DNA from: Micromonospora andamanensis
GTDB taxonomy: Bacteria > Actinomycetota > Actinomycetes > Mycobacteriales > Micromonosporaceae
DNA: 64,000 nt
Direction of reading: 5' to 3'
Assembly: GCF_016863495.1 (NCBI RefSeq)
Contig: NZ_BOOZ01000027.1
Coordinates: 58,097 to 122,096 of the forward strand
The position numbers were made by a program, and so were the translations under genes. How positions within the stretch are numbered: position 1 is the stretch's first letter; each line of letters starts with the position of its first letter. The notes beneath the pieces are model-generated. The model did no database searches, was not told the origin of the DNA, and saw nothing but the letters and a program-made list of their open reading frames with translations. Below are positions 8,872-17,422 of the stretch, in pieces.

Positions 8872-9927
8872 TCAGCCCTCCCGTCGCTGCTGACGAATGT
8901 TGCGGATCTGGAAGATCACGATTGGCACCACCAGCACGAAGAGGAAGACCGCCAGGGCGGAGCCCTGCCCGTTCTGGCCGTACCGGAACGCCTGGTTGTA
9001 CATCTCGTTGGCGATCACGCTGGTGTCGTAGTTGCCGTTCGTGGAGGTCCGAACGATGTCGAAGACCTTCAGCGTGGCGATCGAGATGGTGACCACCACC
9101 ACGATCAACGCGGGCCGGATGCTGGGCAGCGTGATCTGGGCGAACATCTGCCACGGGCTGACCCCGTCGAGGCGGGCGGCCTCGACGATGTCGGCCGGGA
9201 TGGCCTTGATCGCCGCCGACAGCACCACCATGGCGAAGCCCGCCTGGATCCACACCATGATCACGATGAGCAGCAGGGTGTTGAGAGGCGAGTCGAGCAG
9301 CCACTGCCGGGGTTCACCACCGAGACTGACGACGATCTGGTTGAGTAGACCGATCTGCTCCTCGCCCTCGCCCCGGTAGGCGTAGACGAACTTCCAGATG
9401 ATGCTCGCCCCGACGAACGAGATCGCCATCGGCATGAAGATCAGTGACTTGGCCACCGCCTCCATCCGGGCCTTGTCCACGAGCACGGCGTAGAGCAGTC
9501 CGATCGAGGTGGCGACCAACGGAACCAGGGTCACCCAGATCAACGTGTTGAGCAGCACCCGCACGATCGCGTCGTCGGCGAACATCCAACGGTAGTTGTC
9601 CAGGCCCACGAAGTTCTGGCTGCCGCCGTCCATGAAGGACAGCAGGGTGGTCCGCAGCGCCGGGACGACCAGGCCGATCATCAGCAGCAGGATCGTCGGC
9701 AACAGGAAGAACGTGGCGAACAGTCCCTCCCGGGACCTGCTCCGCCCGGGCAGCGGCGCCCCGCTGGCGGAGGCGGCGACGAGTCGCGCCTCGCGTCGCC
9801 GCGCGAAGAACGCCGGCACCGCGTCGAGCAGCACGAGCAGGCCACCCACCACCACCGCGAAGGCGATCAAACCCCACAGCAGCATCATCAGTTTGGGTGA
9901 CTGCTCGGCAAAGTCGAAGTTCATCAA
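8872..9927 (-). CDS. aglF: Carbohydrate ABC transporter permease, MalF/AglF type
   Basis: A 351-residue permease. An extra N-terminal helix (LLWGLIAFAVVVGGLLVLL) is followed by the standard six-helix core. The EAA loop reads DIVEAARLDGVSPWQMF (about residue 255). It pairs with the downstream MalG-type subunit to form the translocation channel for an alpha-glucoside. It is separated from the binding-protein gene by 67 bp that contain a stem-loop, probably limiting permease expression relative to the binding protein. Confidence 0.93.
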   Translation of the reverse strand: MMNFDFAEQSPKLMMLLWGLIAFAVVVGGLLVLLDAVPAFFARRREARLVAASASGAPLPGRSRSREGLFATFFLLPTILLLMIGLVVPALRTTLLSFMDGGSQNFVGLDNYRWMFADDAIVRVLLNTLIWVTLVPLVATSIGLLYAVLVDKARMEAVAKSLIFMPMAISFVGASIIWKFVYAYRGEGEEQIGLLNQIVVSLGGEPRQWLLDSPLNTLLLIVIMVWIQAGFAMVVLSAAIKAIPADIVEAARLDGVSPWQMFAQITLPSIRPALIVVVVTISIATLKVFDIVRTSTNGNYDTSVIANEMYNQAFRYGQNGQGSALAVFLFVLVVPIVIFQIRNIRQQRREG

Positions 9928-9952
9928 CCCTCCCCGGGTCCTCGGTAGAGCC

Positions 9953-9987
9953 GGTGGGCCGGCCCGCCGTACGCGGACCGGCCCACC
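9953..9987 (-). promoter_or_regulatory. Stem-loop between binding-protein and permease genes
   Basis: Ten-base arms (9953-9962 and 9978-9987) form a GC-rich stem just downstream of the binding-protein stop. Such stem-loops after binding-protein genes usually stabilise the upstream mRNA and partly terminate transcription, giving excess binding protein. That function is inferred from position. Confidence 0.5.
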
Positions 9988-9994
9988 ACTGGGG

Positions 9995-11344
9995 TTACTT
10001 CCAGCTGCTCTCGATGCCCTGGAGGACGCTTGCGGTGTTCCCGCCGTTGATCCACTCGACCATGCCCTTCCAGAAGGTCCCGGCGCCGACGGCGGCGGGC
10101 ATCAGGTCGGAACCGTCGAACCGGAAGACCGAGCTGTCGTCCTGGAGGATCTCCACAGACAGCTTGTCGATCGGGTTGGCGACGTTGGCCAGGTCGACCT
10201 TGTTGTTCGCGGACACCCAGTCGCCGATCTTGGCGCGGCTGTTGGCGTGCTCACCCGAAGCGAGGTAGGTCTGCACCGCCTGCACCTCGGGGCGGTCGTT
10301 GAACGCGGTCACGAACTCGCCGCCGCCCAGCACCGGCTTGCCCTTCGCCGGGTCGATGGCCGGGAAGTAGAAGGCGAAGACGTCGCCGTCCTCGGCCACC
10401 CGGGTGCCTTCAGGCCACTGGTTGGCGTAGAACGAGGCCTGCCGGTGCAGGGCGCACTTGCCCTGGGTGATCGGCACACCGGCCTCCTGGAAGGCGGTGG
10501 TGGCGATGCTGCGGACGCCGCCGAAGCCGCCGTTCACGTACTTCTCGTTCTTCAGGATGGTGCCGGCGCGGTCCAGCGCCTCGGCGACCCGCGGGTCGTT
10601 GAACGGGATCTGGTGCGTGGTCCACTGGTCGTAGACCTCGGGGGTCTGCGTCCGCAGCATCACGTCTTCGATCCAGTCGGTGGCCGGCCAACCGGTGGCC
10701 TCACCGGACTCGATGCCGGCGCACCACGGCTTGGTGCCGCTGTCCGCGATGGTGTCGCTGAGCTTGATCATCTCCTCCCACGTGGTCGGGACGGTCCAGC
10801 CCTTCTCCTGGAACATCTTCGGCGAGTACCAGACGAACGACTTCACGTTCGACCCGAGCGGCGCGCCGTAGAAGGTGCCGTTGACGGTGCTGTACTTCAG
10901 CCAGTCGGCCGGGTAGTTCTCCTCGGCCATCGCCTTGGTGTCGGCGCTGGCCGGCTTCAGCTGGTTGCGCTCGGCGAACCGCGCAAGCAAGCCGGGCTGG
11001 GGGATGAAGGCCAGGTCGGGCGCGTTGCCGCCGTCGACGCGTACGGGAAGCTGGGCCTCGAACTCACCGCTTCCCTCGTGGTTGATCGTGATGCCGGTGC
11101 AGTCCTCGAACTGCTTCCAGGACTCCGCCAGCCGGTCGGCCTCAAGGTCCCGGATCGACGAGTAGATGGTTACCGTCTTACCGTCGTGGCCCTGGTACTT
11201 CTCGTACGGGGCGCACTCCGCGGAATCGGCGTTGTTGCTGCCGCTGTTGCTGCTGCTTCCGGTGCCGCAGGCGGTGGCGCTGAGCGCCAGTCCGATCGCG
11301 CCAGCGATCGCGAGGGCCTGGCGTGGCCTGGCAGAAATCGCCAT
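9995..11344 (-). CDS. aglE: Carbohydrate ABC transporter substrate-binding lipoprotein
   Basis: A 449-residue extracytoplasmic solute-binding protein of the family that binds maltose-like and alpha-glucoside sugars. The signal peptide ends in a lipobox (LALSATAC, Cys about residue 26) followed by a Ser/Asn-rich linker, so it is anchored as a lipoprotein. The ATG at 11344 is preferred over an upstream in-frame start at 11383 because AGGAGG lies just before it and the signal peptide begins there. It is first in the binding protein-permease-permease operon and is preceded by a LacI-type operator. Confidence 0.92.
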   Translation of the reverse strand: MAISARPRQALAIAGAIGLALSATACGTGSSSNSGSNNADSAECAPYEKYQGHDGKTVTIYSSIRDLEADRLAESWKQFEDCTGITINHEGSGEFEAQLPVRVDGGNAPDLAFIPQPGLLARFAERNQLKPASADTKAMAEENYPADWLKYSTVNGTFYGAPLGSNVKSFVWYSPKMFQEKGWTVPTTWEEMIKLSDTIADSGTKPWCAGIESGEATGWPATDWIEDVMLRTQTPEVYDQWTTHQIPFNDPRVAEALDRAGTILKNEKYVNGGFGGVRSIATTAFQEAGVPITQGKCALHRQASFYANQWPEGTRVAEDGDVFAFYFPAIDPAKGKPVLGGGEFVTAFNDRPEVQAVQTYLASGEHANSRAKIGDWVSANNKVDLANVANPIDKLSVEILQDDSSVFRFDGSDLMPAAVGAGTFWKGMVEWINGGNTASVLQGIESSWK

Positions 11345-11420
11345 GCCGTCCTCCTTCCTAGCCGGCGCTGGCCGGGATCGCATCCGGTTGACCTGGCGCC
11401 GGTCCGATGGGCGTTTTCAC

Positions 11421-11436
11421 ATGTAAGCGCTTGCAT
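11421..11436. promoter_or_regulatory. LacI-type operator upstream of alpha-glucoside operon
   Basis: The 16-base palindrome ATGTAAGCGCTTGCAT has a single mismatched pair and the central CG typical of LacI/GalR operators. It lies about 77 bp upstream of the binding-protein start. The LacI regulator encoded at 6813-7847 is the probable ligand. Confidence 0.75.
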
Positions 11437-11677
11437 CTCCCGGGGTCCACCCCTTGGACGGACACGAGCGAGTAACAATCCGGAAATCTGGCAAGCGGCC
11501 ATGATCACGCTCCCATCGGCCGCAACGACCCCTGTCTATCAGCGGATACGTGCGTCAGCCTGGACGAGCGGCAGGAAGGGTTCTCGGCGCAGGTGGCGGG
11601 CGGGTTGCGGCACACCGGCCCCGACGGTCGGGCTGACGGGCTGTGCCGCTTGCTGTCGTGGCGGACCGGCGAGCCGG

Positions 11678-12172
11678 TCAGGCGTTCAGCTGCCAGATCG
11701 AGTAGTTGAGCGCCGCGGCGAAGGTGACCCAGGCCCAGTAGGGCAGAAGCAGCACCGCCGCCAGGCGGCTCACCCGGGCGAACAGCAGCACTGTCACACC
11801 TATCGCCAGCCACAGCAGGACGATCTCGACGAACGCCAGCCCGTACCGGTCACCGGCGAAGAAGAGCGGTGTCCAGGCGGCGTTGAGGACGAGCTGGACC
11901 GCCCATGCGCCGAGAGCCGCTCCGAACCCCACCCGGCGCCAGACCAGCCAGGCGGCGACCGCGATCATCACGTAGAGCACGGTCCAGACCGGGCCGAACA
12001 GCCAGGAGGGCGGGGCCCAGGCGGGCCGGTCGAGGTTCGCGTACTGGTCGGCGGCGCCCGACGCGGCAAGGTTGCCGATGGCGGCGGCGGCCACGACGGC
12101 CACCGCGAAACCGGCGAGCGCCCACCACTGACCGGCACCGTTTCGTCGGGTCTGTTCCGCCCTCGTCCGCAT
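11678..12172 (-). CDS. tspO: TspO/MBR family tryptophan-rich sensory protein
   Basis: A 164-residue, five-helix membrane protein of the TspO family, which binds tetrapyrroles and related ligands. Family features are the aromatic stretch PAWAPPSWLFGPVWTVLYVM (about residues 55-74) and the later segment LNAAWTPLFF (about 109) and LPYWAWVTFAAALNYSIWQLN near the end. The ATG at 12172 gives the normal length. It stands alone between the sugar locus and the phosphoesterase operon. A role in porphyrin or stress physiology is family knowledge, not shown here. Confidence 0.9.
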   Translation of the reverse strand: MRTRAEQTRRNGAGQWWALAGFAVAVVAAAAIGNLAASGAADQYANLDRPAWAPPSWLFGPVWTVLYVMIAVAAWLVWRRVGFGAALGAWAVQLVLNAAWTPLFFAGDRYGLAFVEIVLLWLAIGVTVLLFARVSRLAAVLLLPYWAWVTFAAALNYSIWQLNA

Positions 12173-12351
12173 GGTCGATGGTTCTCCGCTGAGCGGGGGC
12201 GGCAAACCTTCGCGGGCGGCGTTCGTTCCGGGCCGGCCAACTCGTGGACAGCACACCGGGGTCGCCGTGGTCGGTGACTCCTGTCGGGAGGACGGAGTAC
12301 CGGTCACGACGACCCCGGTGGGTCCGGTTAGCGACGCCCTGCGCCGCCATG

Positions 12352-12495
12352 TCAATTGAAGATGCTGACCCCACCCGGGCCGACGAGCAGCCCGACAACG
12401 ATGAGGACGATGCCCCAGAGGATCTGCCGGCGGAACAGCGCGAGGATGCCGGCAACCACCAGTACGACTGCGAGAATCCAGAGAATCAGCTCCAT
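12352..12495 (-). CDS. Small GPGG-motif membrane protein
   Basis: A 47-residue protein made of two hydrophobic stretches (LILWILAVVLVVAGILALF and ILWGIVLIVVGLLV) followed by the terminal motif GPGGVSIF. It matches the small GPGG-motif membrane proteins common in actinobacteria, whose function is unknown. Its ATG overlaps the end of the metallophosphoesterase gene by 10 bp, so it is probably the last gene of that operon. Confidence 0.75.
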   Translation of the reverse strand: MELILWILAVVLVVAGILALFRRQILWGIVLIVVGLLVGPGGVSIFN

Positions 12496-13262
12496 GGTTG
12501 CTGAGTACCCCCCACAGCGACTCCGGAAACCTCACCCTGATCAAGGTGATCGCCCAGGTGGAAGATGCTGTACGCCTGCTTGATCACCGGATGGGCCACG
12601 TTGCGGACGCGTACTCCGCCCGGGGTGGTCCCCCGCTCGGAGCCGTGATGGGCGTGCCCGTGCAGGGCGAGTGCGGTGGGCGCGGAGTCGATCGCCTGAC
12701 CCAGCTGATAGCAGCCGAGGAACGGGTAGATCTCCAACGGCTCACCGGCCAGGGTGTCCGGCACCGGGGCGTAATGGGTGAGCGCCACCAGGACGTCGCA
12801 GTCGAGCGAGCGGAGCGCCTCGCTCAACCGGTTGGCGCTCTCGGTGGTGGTGCGGACGAACGCCTTCATCTCCGGCTCGCCGAAGTCGCTGGCGCACCGG
12901 CCGGCGAAACCACCACCGAACCCCTTCACCCCGGCGACGCCGAGTCGACCACCCGGGCAGTCCAGCACCACCCCGTCGCCTTCCAGCACGGTGATGCCCG
13001 CTTCCTCAAGCGCCCCGATCACCTGCGGCACCTGGTCGCACTGGTGATCATGGTTGCCCAGCACGGCGATCACAGGTACGCCCAGGCCGCCGAACTCCCG
13101 GGCCACACAGCGGGCCTCGGCCTCGGTGCCGTGCCGGGTCAGGTCGCCGGCGAGCAGCACCGCGTCGACGCTGCCGGGCAGTTCCTCCAGGGCCGGCCGG
13201 AACCGGCCGAGCACGTCCTCGTCCAGATGTACGTCGCCCACAGCGGCGATCCGGATAACCAT
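12486..13262 (-). CDS. Calcineurin-like metallophosphoesterase
   Basis: A 258-residue dinuclear-metal phosphoesterase. The five family motifs are visible in order: GDVHLD (about residue 9), GDL (about 40), GNHDH (about 70), a lone His in THYAP (about 162) and GHAHHG (about 200). The substrate is not evident; relatives hydrolyse nucleotides, phosphoproteins or cyclic nucleotides. It begins 10 bp after the BON-domain gene and overlaps the small GPGG protein gene, giving a four-gene operon. Confidence 0.9.
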   Translation of the reverse strand: MVIRIAAVGDVHLDEDVLGRFRPALEELPGSVDAVLLAGDLTRHGTEAEARCVAREFGGLGVPVIAVLGNHDHQCDQVPQVIGALEEAGITVLEGDGVVLDCPGGRLGVAGVKGFGGGFAGRCASDFGEPEMKAFVRTTTESANRLSEALRSLDCDVLVALTHYAPVPDTLAGEPLEIYPFLGCYQLGQAIDSAPTALALHGHAHHGSERGTTPGGVRVRNVAHPVIKQAYSIFHLGDHLDQGEVSGVAVGGTQQPWS

Positions 13263-13272
13263 CGAACCTCCC

Positions 13273-13548
13273 TCAGGGCAGTTGCTCGATCTCCGTGGGC
13301 GCCTGCGTGCGGATCACCCCGATGTCGCTGGTGATCTGCACGTCCGGGAAGCGTTCGGCCACCCGGCGCAGGATCTCCTCCCGCCGGTTTGCGCTCTCGA
13401 CCTCGCCGTGCAGCACGAGGGCGCGTTCGGTGCGGACCACTGTGATTCCCTGTTCGGCGACGGCCGGATCCTCGGTGAGCAGCCGGTGGATCTCCGCCTC
13501 GACGTACTCGTCGGGCGATCCGGCATCGGAGTGCACGGTCACTGTCAT
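13273..13548 (-). CDS. BON domain-containing small protein
   Basis: A 91-residue single-domain protein. The segment EAEIHRLLTEDPAVAEQGI, followed by LVLHGEVESANRREEI and a RVAERFP helix, fits the BON domain. BON domains are usually linked to membrane or phospholipid binding in envelope stress proteins, but there is no signal peptide here, so it is probably cytoplasmic. Its ATG overlaps the upstream nucleotidyltransferase stop by 4 bp (ATGA), indicating translational coupling. Confidence 0.75.
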   Translation of the reverse strand: MTVTVHSDAGSPDEYVEAEIHRLLTEDPAVAEQGITVVRTERALVLHGEVESANRREEILRRVAERFPDVQITSDIGVIRTQAPTEIEQLP

Positions 13549-14123
13549 TCCTTCCCGTCGGCCGTGCCGACGTGCGGCACGACGTCCAGCCTGTCGAGCA
13601 GCACCAGGAACGACTCGGCGTACGGCGAGTGCTGCGTCTCCTTGCGTACCCGCTCCCAGTCGATCTGCTCACGCAGCGAGCGGGCCAGCGGCAGCCCACG
13701 CGCGAAATCGCAGTAGTGCTGAGAGAAGCTGAGCAGCTTGTGCACCATCAGCTGGGTGGCGGACAGCACCGGCATGTGGATGGCGTCGACCGGACGCATG
13801 ACCGTGTCGGCGAAGGTCTCCTCGGTCACCGGCGTCTCGATCGGTCGGTGGATCAGGTCCACCATCCGGCCGCCGTCGTAGACCTTTACCAGCCAGTCCT
13901 CCGGGGGTCGCTCGGCGGTGAAGCCGCCCTGTACCAGCGCCTCCAGCGCGGCTTCGACGTCGGACTCGCGGATGAGGAAGTCGACGTCGTGCTCGCTGGA
14001 GTGCCCACCGTGCGCGTAGACGGCGAAGCTGCCGCCGAGCGCGAACGGGATCTCCGACTGCTTGAGCACGGCGGCGACCTTCTTGAGGGTGTGTAGGAGA
14101 GTCTCGTCGTCGCGCTCGGCCAT
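13545..14123 (-). CDS. Nucleotidyltransferase superfamily protein
   Basis: A 192-residue protein with a minimal nucleotidyltransferase core: LGGSFAVYAHGGHSSEHDVDF (about residues 27-47) carries the GGS motif and the Asp-x-Asp pair, and MVDLIHRPIETPV gives the third acidic strand. It resembles the stand-alone nucleotidyltransferases of the MNT/AbiEii type, but no HEPN or toxin partner is adjacent. The ATG at 14123 is supported by an AGGAGAGG ribosome-binding site. It opens the operon with BON, phosphoesterase and GPGG genes, so a household role is as likely as defence. Confidence 0.75.
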   Translation of the reverse strand: MAERDDETLLHTLKKVAAVLKQSEIPFALGGSFAVYAHGGHSSEHDVDFLIRESDVEAALEALVQGGFTAERPPEDWLVKVYDGGRMVDLIHRPIETPVTEETFADTVMRPVDAIHMPVLSATQLMVHKLLSFSQHYCDFARGLPLARSLREQIDWERVRKETQHSPYAESFLVLLDRLDVVPHVGTADGKE

Positions 14124-14260
14124 CTCGCCTCTCCTGTCGACTCGTCCGGGTGCCACCGGGTGGGATCTCCGATCGGTACCCGGCAATCCGGTCGGCCACA
14201 CCTGCACGACGGGGGCAACCGGATGAACATGTCTCAACCGGGATCTATGACGCAGCTGCC

Positions 14261-15019
14261 ATGCGCCTGTCGGATAACCTTTCGAGGGTGGCCAGATCGA
14301 CGGGAACGCCCGATTCGACGGGAGTCCGCTGTAGCAGAGGCCGGCTCCGCACCGTAGCCCTGATCGGCATCGACGGCTCAGGCAAGACAACCCAGGCGTA
14401 CCGGCTCGCCGAGGCGCTCACCGTGGCCGGTCATCCGGCCACCTACCACCGCAACGCGGGTGGACGGCGCTGGCTCGGCCGGGCGGCACACCGCCTCGGC
14501 CGGGCGGACGCCCAGGGGCTACTCGGCCGGGACGGCATGCTGCTTGTGGAATCCGTGCTGCGCTGGCTGGCCATCGCGATGACACTGCTCGGTGGCCTGT
14601 TCACCGGGCGGGTGGCCGTGATGGACCGCTACGCGGCCTGCCAGTACGCGAGCCTTCGCGCACACGGCGGGCACCGCTGGGAGCGCCTGGTCCGGGCCGC
14701 CTACCGGATCTTCCCCCGACCACAGGTGACGTTCCTGCTGACCGTCGCGCCGATCGAGGCGTACCGGCGGATCGAGCGCCGGGGCACCGATCACGAGAGC
14801 CTGGACTTTCTGGCCGCCGCCGACCTGGCCTACCGCACTCTGCCGGAGTATCCGACCTTCGTGCCGGTGAATGCGGATCGTCCCGCCGAGGAGACGGCCC
14901 TGGAGATCCGTGGGCATCTGAGCCACTGGCTGACAGCCGGGGACGAGTCGGTCGGGCCGGCACCGGTCGGTGGCGCCGTGCCGGTGAACGAACTGGTGCC
15001 GCTTCAGGCCCGTCCGTAG
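14261..15019 (+). CDS. Thymidylate kinase-like P-loop nucleotide kinase
   Basis: A protein of about 252 residues with a Walker A motif GIDGSGKTTQ (about residue 36) typical of the thymidylate kinase clan. The DR motif VMDRYAACQYAS (about residue 122) and a lid-like RRIERRGTDHESLDF complete the pattern. It is longer and more diverged than housekeeping Tmk, so the substrate could be another nucleoside monophosphate or a polyphosphate compound. The start is uncertain: ATG 14261 lacks a clear ribosome-binding site and GTG 14288 is an alternative. Its 3' end overlaps the convergent SDR gene by 16 bp. Confidence 0.75.
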   Translation: MRLSDNLSRVARSTGTPDSTGVRCSRGRLRTVALIGIDGSGKTTQAYRLAEALTVAGHPATYHRNAGGRRWLGRAAHRLGRADAQGLLGRDGMLLVESVLRWLAIAMTLLGGLFTGRVAVMDRYAACQYASLRAHGGHRWERLVRAAYRIFPRPQVTFLLTVAPIEAYRRIERRGTDHESLDFLAAADLAYRTLPEYPTFVPVNADRPAEETALEIRGHLSHWLTAGDESVGPAPVGGAVPVNELVPLQARP

Positions 15020-15699
15020 ACGGGTACGGCCGCGCCGCTCGTGGGCGCAGACTCGTCCGAGGCGAGGAAGCGGACCACCGAGGCGATCTCGGCCGGGTCC
15101 ACCCACCGGGTGTGATCGGCGTCCGGCATCGCGTCGCGATTGCTCGGGGTGTCGATGACGCTCGGCAGCACCGTGTTGCAGCGGACCCCGGCCGACCTGT
15201 ACTCCACGGCCACCGCGGAGGCGAAGCCGAGCACCGCGGCTTTCGCGGTCACGTATCCGGCGACACCGGGAAAGGGCGCGACCGCCGCGCGGGCCGCGAC
15301 ACAGACCACCGCGCCACCTCCGGCGGCGACCAGGTGCGGCAACGCGGCCCGGGTGACCAGGTGGGTCGGGCGGAGGTTGAGGGTGAGCATCCGTTCGAAG
15401 TCCGCCACCGGCGTCTCGTGCACCAGCCCGCCGCTGGCGTACCCGCCGACCAGGTTGACCACCGCGCGCAGGGGTGCCTCGGGGTCCCCGGCCGCCACCT
15501 CGGCCGCCCGGGCCACCTCCTGCGGGTCGGTCAGATCCGCGGCGATCCGGACCGGCGCGTTGACCCCGGTCCCACCTGTCGGGTCCGGTTGCTGACGTTG
15601 GGTCGCGACCACGCGCCACCCCGCCGCCACGAACGCGGCGCTTACCGCCGTGCCCAGCCCGCCCGTGGCCCCGGTGACCAACACACTTCGATTCGCCAT
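15004..15699 (-). CDS. SDR family NAD(P)-dependent oxidoreductase
   Basis: A 231-residue classical short-chain dehydrogenase. The N-terminal cofactor motif is TGATGGLG (residues 9-16), the NVVGGYA-like segment is NLVGGYA (about 86) and the catalytic Tyr-x3-Lys is YVTAK (about 148). The usual catalytic Ser sits in a degenerate VCVAARAAVAPFPG region, where Ala/Cys appear in place of a clear Ser, so activity on alcohols is not assured. The substrate cannot be read from the sequence. It is a single gene, convergent with the kinase-like gene. Confidence 0.85.
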   Translation of the reverse strand: MANRSVLVTGATGGLGTAVSAAFVAAGWRVVATQRQQPDPTGGTGVNAPVRIAADLTDPQEVARAAEVAAGDPEAPLRAVVNLVGGYASGGLVHETPVADFERMLTLNLRPTHLVTRAALPHLVAAGGGAVVCVAARAAVAPFPGVAGYVTAKAAVLGFASAVAVEYRSAGVRCNTVLPSVIDTPSNRDAMPDADHTRWVDPAEIASVVRFLASDESAPTSGAAVPVYGRA

Positions 15700-16309
15700 G
15701 ACCTGAGGTTAGTGCGGTGCCTGGGCGACCGTGCCCAGGCCCGGCAGGTGACCGCCCAGGCGGTTCGCGCCCGCCGGGTGGGTCCGGCCGCAGGCGGGCA
15801 TGAAGGGTTTGTCGACGGTGGTCAGGGTGCGTCCGAGGGCGGGTCCACGCGAACCCGATCGACGAGGTACGCGCGGCGTTGACCCTACCGGCGTCGCGAA
15901 CCCGACAGCCGGCTGAACCGCGCTGCGGCGGCGGGCATAGGACCGGGGCACGGATTGTTCATCAGGGCGTGGGGTAATACCACCGGCGTGGATGAACCAA
16001 GCGGTCCACGTACGCGTATCAGGCAGTGACCAGGATCGCAGCACGGCGGTGACCCGGGTCGCTGCGCTTATCGGCCGGGCAGTGCTGCCATGGACCGGGA
16101 CGGTCGGCGATCCGTCGATCCGTCGACCTCACGGGGTGTCTGCCGGCGGTGGTCAGCCAGGGTGCTGACAGCAAACGTGGACGCTGCTCTCAGCGGATTA
16201 TCAGGCATTCGTGACACTTTCGACCCACGACATGGAATCCCCGACACGTCTCATCTGTTGTGTAGATGTCAGCACCGATGGGCACAGCGGAGGTTACGGG
16301 GGAGGGCTG
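15700..16309. other. Intergenic region upstream of sigma factor gene, no gene seen
   Basis: About 600 bp between divergent genes. I see no reading frame with convincing codon pattern or domain. The last 130 bp are less GC-rich and should hold the sigma gene promoter, but I cannot name a clear -35/-10 pair. The region from 15960 to 16200 has no obvious repeats or RNA structure that I could pair by eye. Confidence 0.5.
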
Positions 16310-17311
16310 ATGGGCGTGGGGATGGCAAGGAACCGGGCAACCGGCGCGAGCGAGGGGACCGTGGGCACCGTGGACAAGAACATCGGAATGCGAACTGACG
16401 AGGTCGCCGAGGAGCGCGACCTGGTCGGAGTCTACCTGCACGAGATCTCCCGGACGCCGCTGCTGGACGCCGCCAAGGAGGTCGACCTCTCCAAGGCCAT
16501 CGAGGCCGGCCTGTACGCCGAGCACCTGCTCGGCGAGGACCGCGTCCCCGACGGGGCCACCCGGGAGGAACTGGAGCGGCTGATCGCCGACGGCGAGCGG
16601 GCAAAGGACCTGTTCATCCGGGCCAACCTGCGACTTGTCGTGTCGATCGCGCGCCGGTACGTCCGGTCCGGTATGCCCATGCTGGACCTCATCCAGGAGG
16701 GCAACACCGGTCTGGTCCGGGCGGTCGAGAAGTTCGACTACGAGCGCGGATACAAGTTCTCGACCTATGCGACGTGGTGGATCCGTCAGGCGATCAGCCG
16801 GGCGATCGCCCAGCAGGAGCGCACCGTGCGGTTGCCGGTGCACCTGGTGGAGGACGTCAACCGGATGCGCAACGTGGCCCGTCAGCTGACCCGTGAGCTG
16901 GGTGGCGACCCGGAGCCGGAGCAGATCGCCGCAGCGCTCGGCGTGACCGTCGAGCGGGTCAACGAGCTGGTCCGCTGGTCGCAGGACACCGTGTCGTTGG
17001 ACACGCCGGTCGGCGACGACGGCGACACCAACCTCGGTGATCTGGTCGCCGACAGTGACGCACCCTCGCCGGAGGAGATCGTCCTCACCGGGTTGGAGCG
17101 TCAGCGGATCGAGGGGCTGCTCAACCACCTGGACGACCGTTCGGCAGGCATCATGCGGGCCCGGTACGGACTGGAGGACGGTCGGGAGCACTCGCTGACC
17201 GAGGTGGCCTCGCGGTTCTCCCTGTCCCGGGAGCGGATCCGGCAGTTGGAGATCCAGGCGCTCGGCCGGCTCCGCGAGCTCGCCCGGGCGGAAGGGCTGC
17301 AGGCGGCCTGA
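16310..17311 (+). CDS. RNA polymerase sigma-70 family factor (group 2, Hrd-like)
   Basis: A 333-residue principal-like sigma factor. Region 1.2 is DLVGVYLHEISRTPLL (about residue 37). Region 2 contains DLIQEGNTGLVRAVEKFDY and FSTYATWWIRQAI (about 130-165), which recognise and melt the -10 element. Region 4 ends with SLTEVASRFSLSRERIRQLE (about 300-320) for the -35. The long acidic N-terminus of primary sigma is missing, so a non-essential group 2 factor fits. The ATG at 16310 has a GGAGG just upstream; an in-frame GTG at 16211 is less likely. Confidence 0.9.
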   Translation: MGVGMARNRATGASEGTVGTVDKNIGMRTDEVAEERDLVGVYLHEISRTPLLDAAKEVDLSKAIEAGLYAEHLLGEDRVPDGATREELERLIADGERAKDLFIRANLRLVVSIARRYVRSGMPMLDLIQEGNTGLVRAVEKFDYERGYKFSTYATWWIRQAISRAIAQQERTVRLPVHLVEDVNRMRNVARQLTRELGGDPEPEQIAAALGVTVERVNELVRWSQDTVSLDTPVGDDGDTNLGDLVADSDAPSPEEIVLTGLERQRIEGLLNHLDDRSAGIMRARYGLEDGREHSLTEVASRFSLSRERIRQLEIQALGRLRELARAEGLQAA

Positions 17312-17323
17312 GCAGGCGACAAC

Positions 17324-17372
17324 AACGGCGAACGGCCGGCGTCCGATAGGGGGACGCCGGCCGTTCGCCGTT
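17324..17372. terminator. Bidirectional terminator after sigma factor gene
   Basis: A perfect 21-bp inverted repeat (17324-17344 and 17352-17372) with a 7-base loop lies 12 bp after the sigma stop and before the convergent NlpC/P60 stop. It is one of the strongest hairpins in the window and can serve both genes. Confidence 0.85.
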
Positions 17373-17422
17373 CTCGGTTGTCAGCCACGACGCAGGCGAG
17401 GCGGCACCGCGCGGTCGGCCGC

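Noticed and set aside
15709..16044. A 111-codon minus-strand reading frame in the gap before the sigma factor gene
   Set aside because: Low-complexity Arg/Pro/Ser composition, no domain or ribosome-binding site, and typical of random frames in GC-rich DNA.
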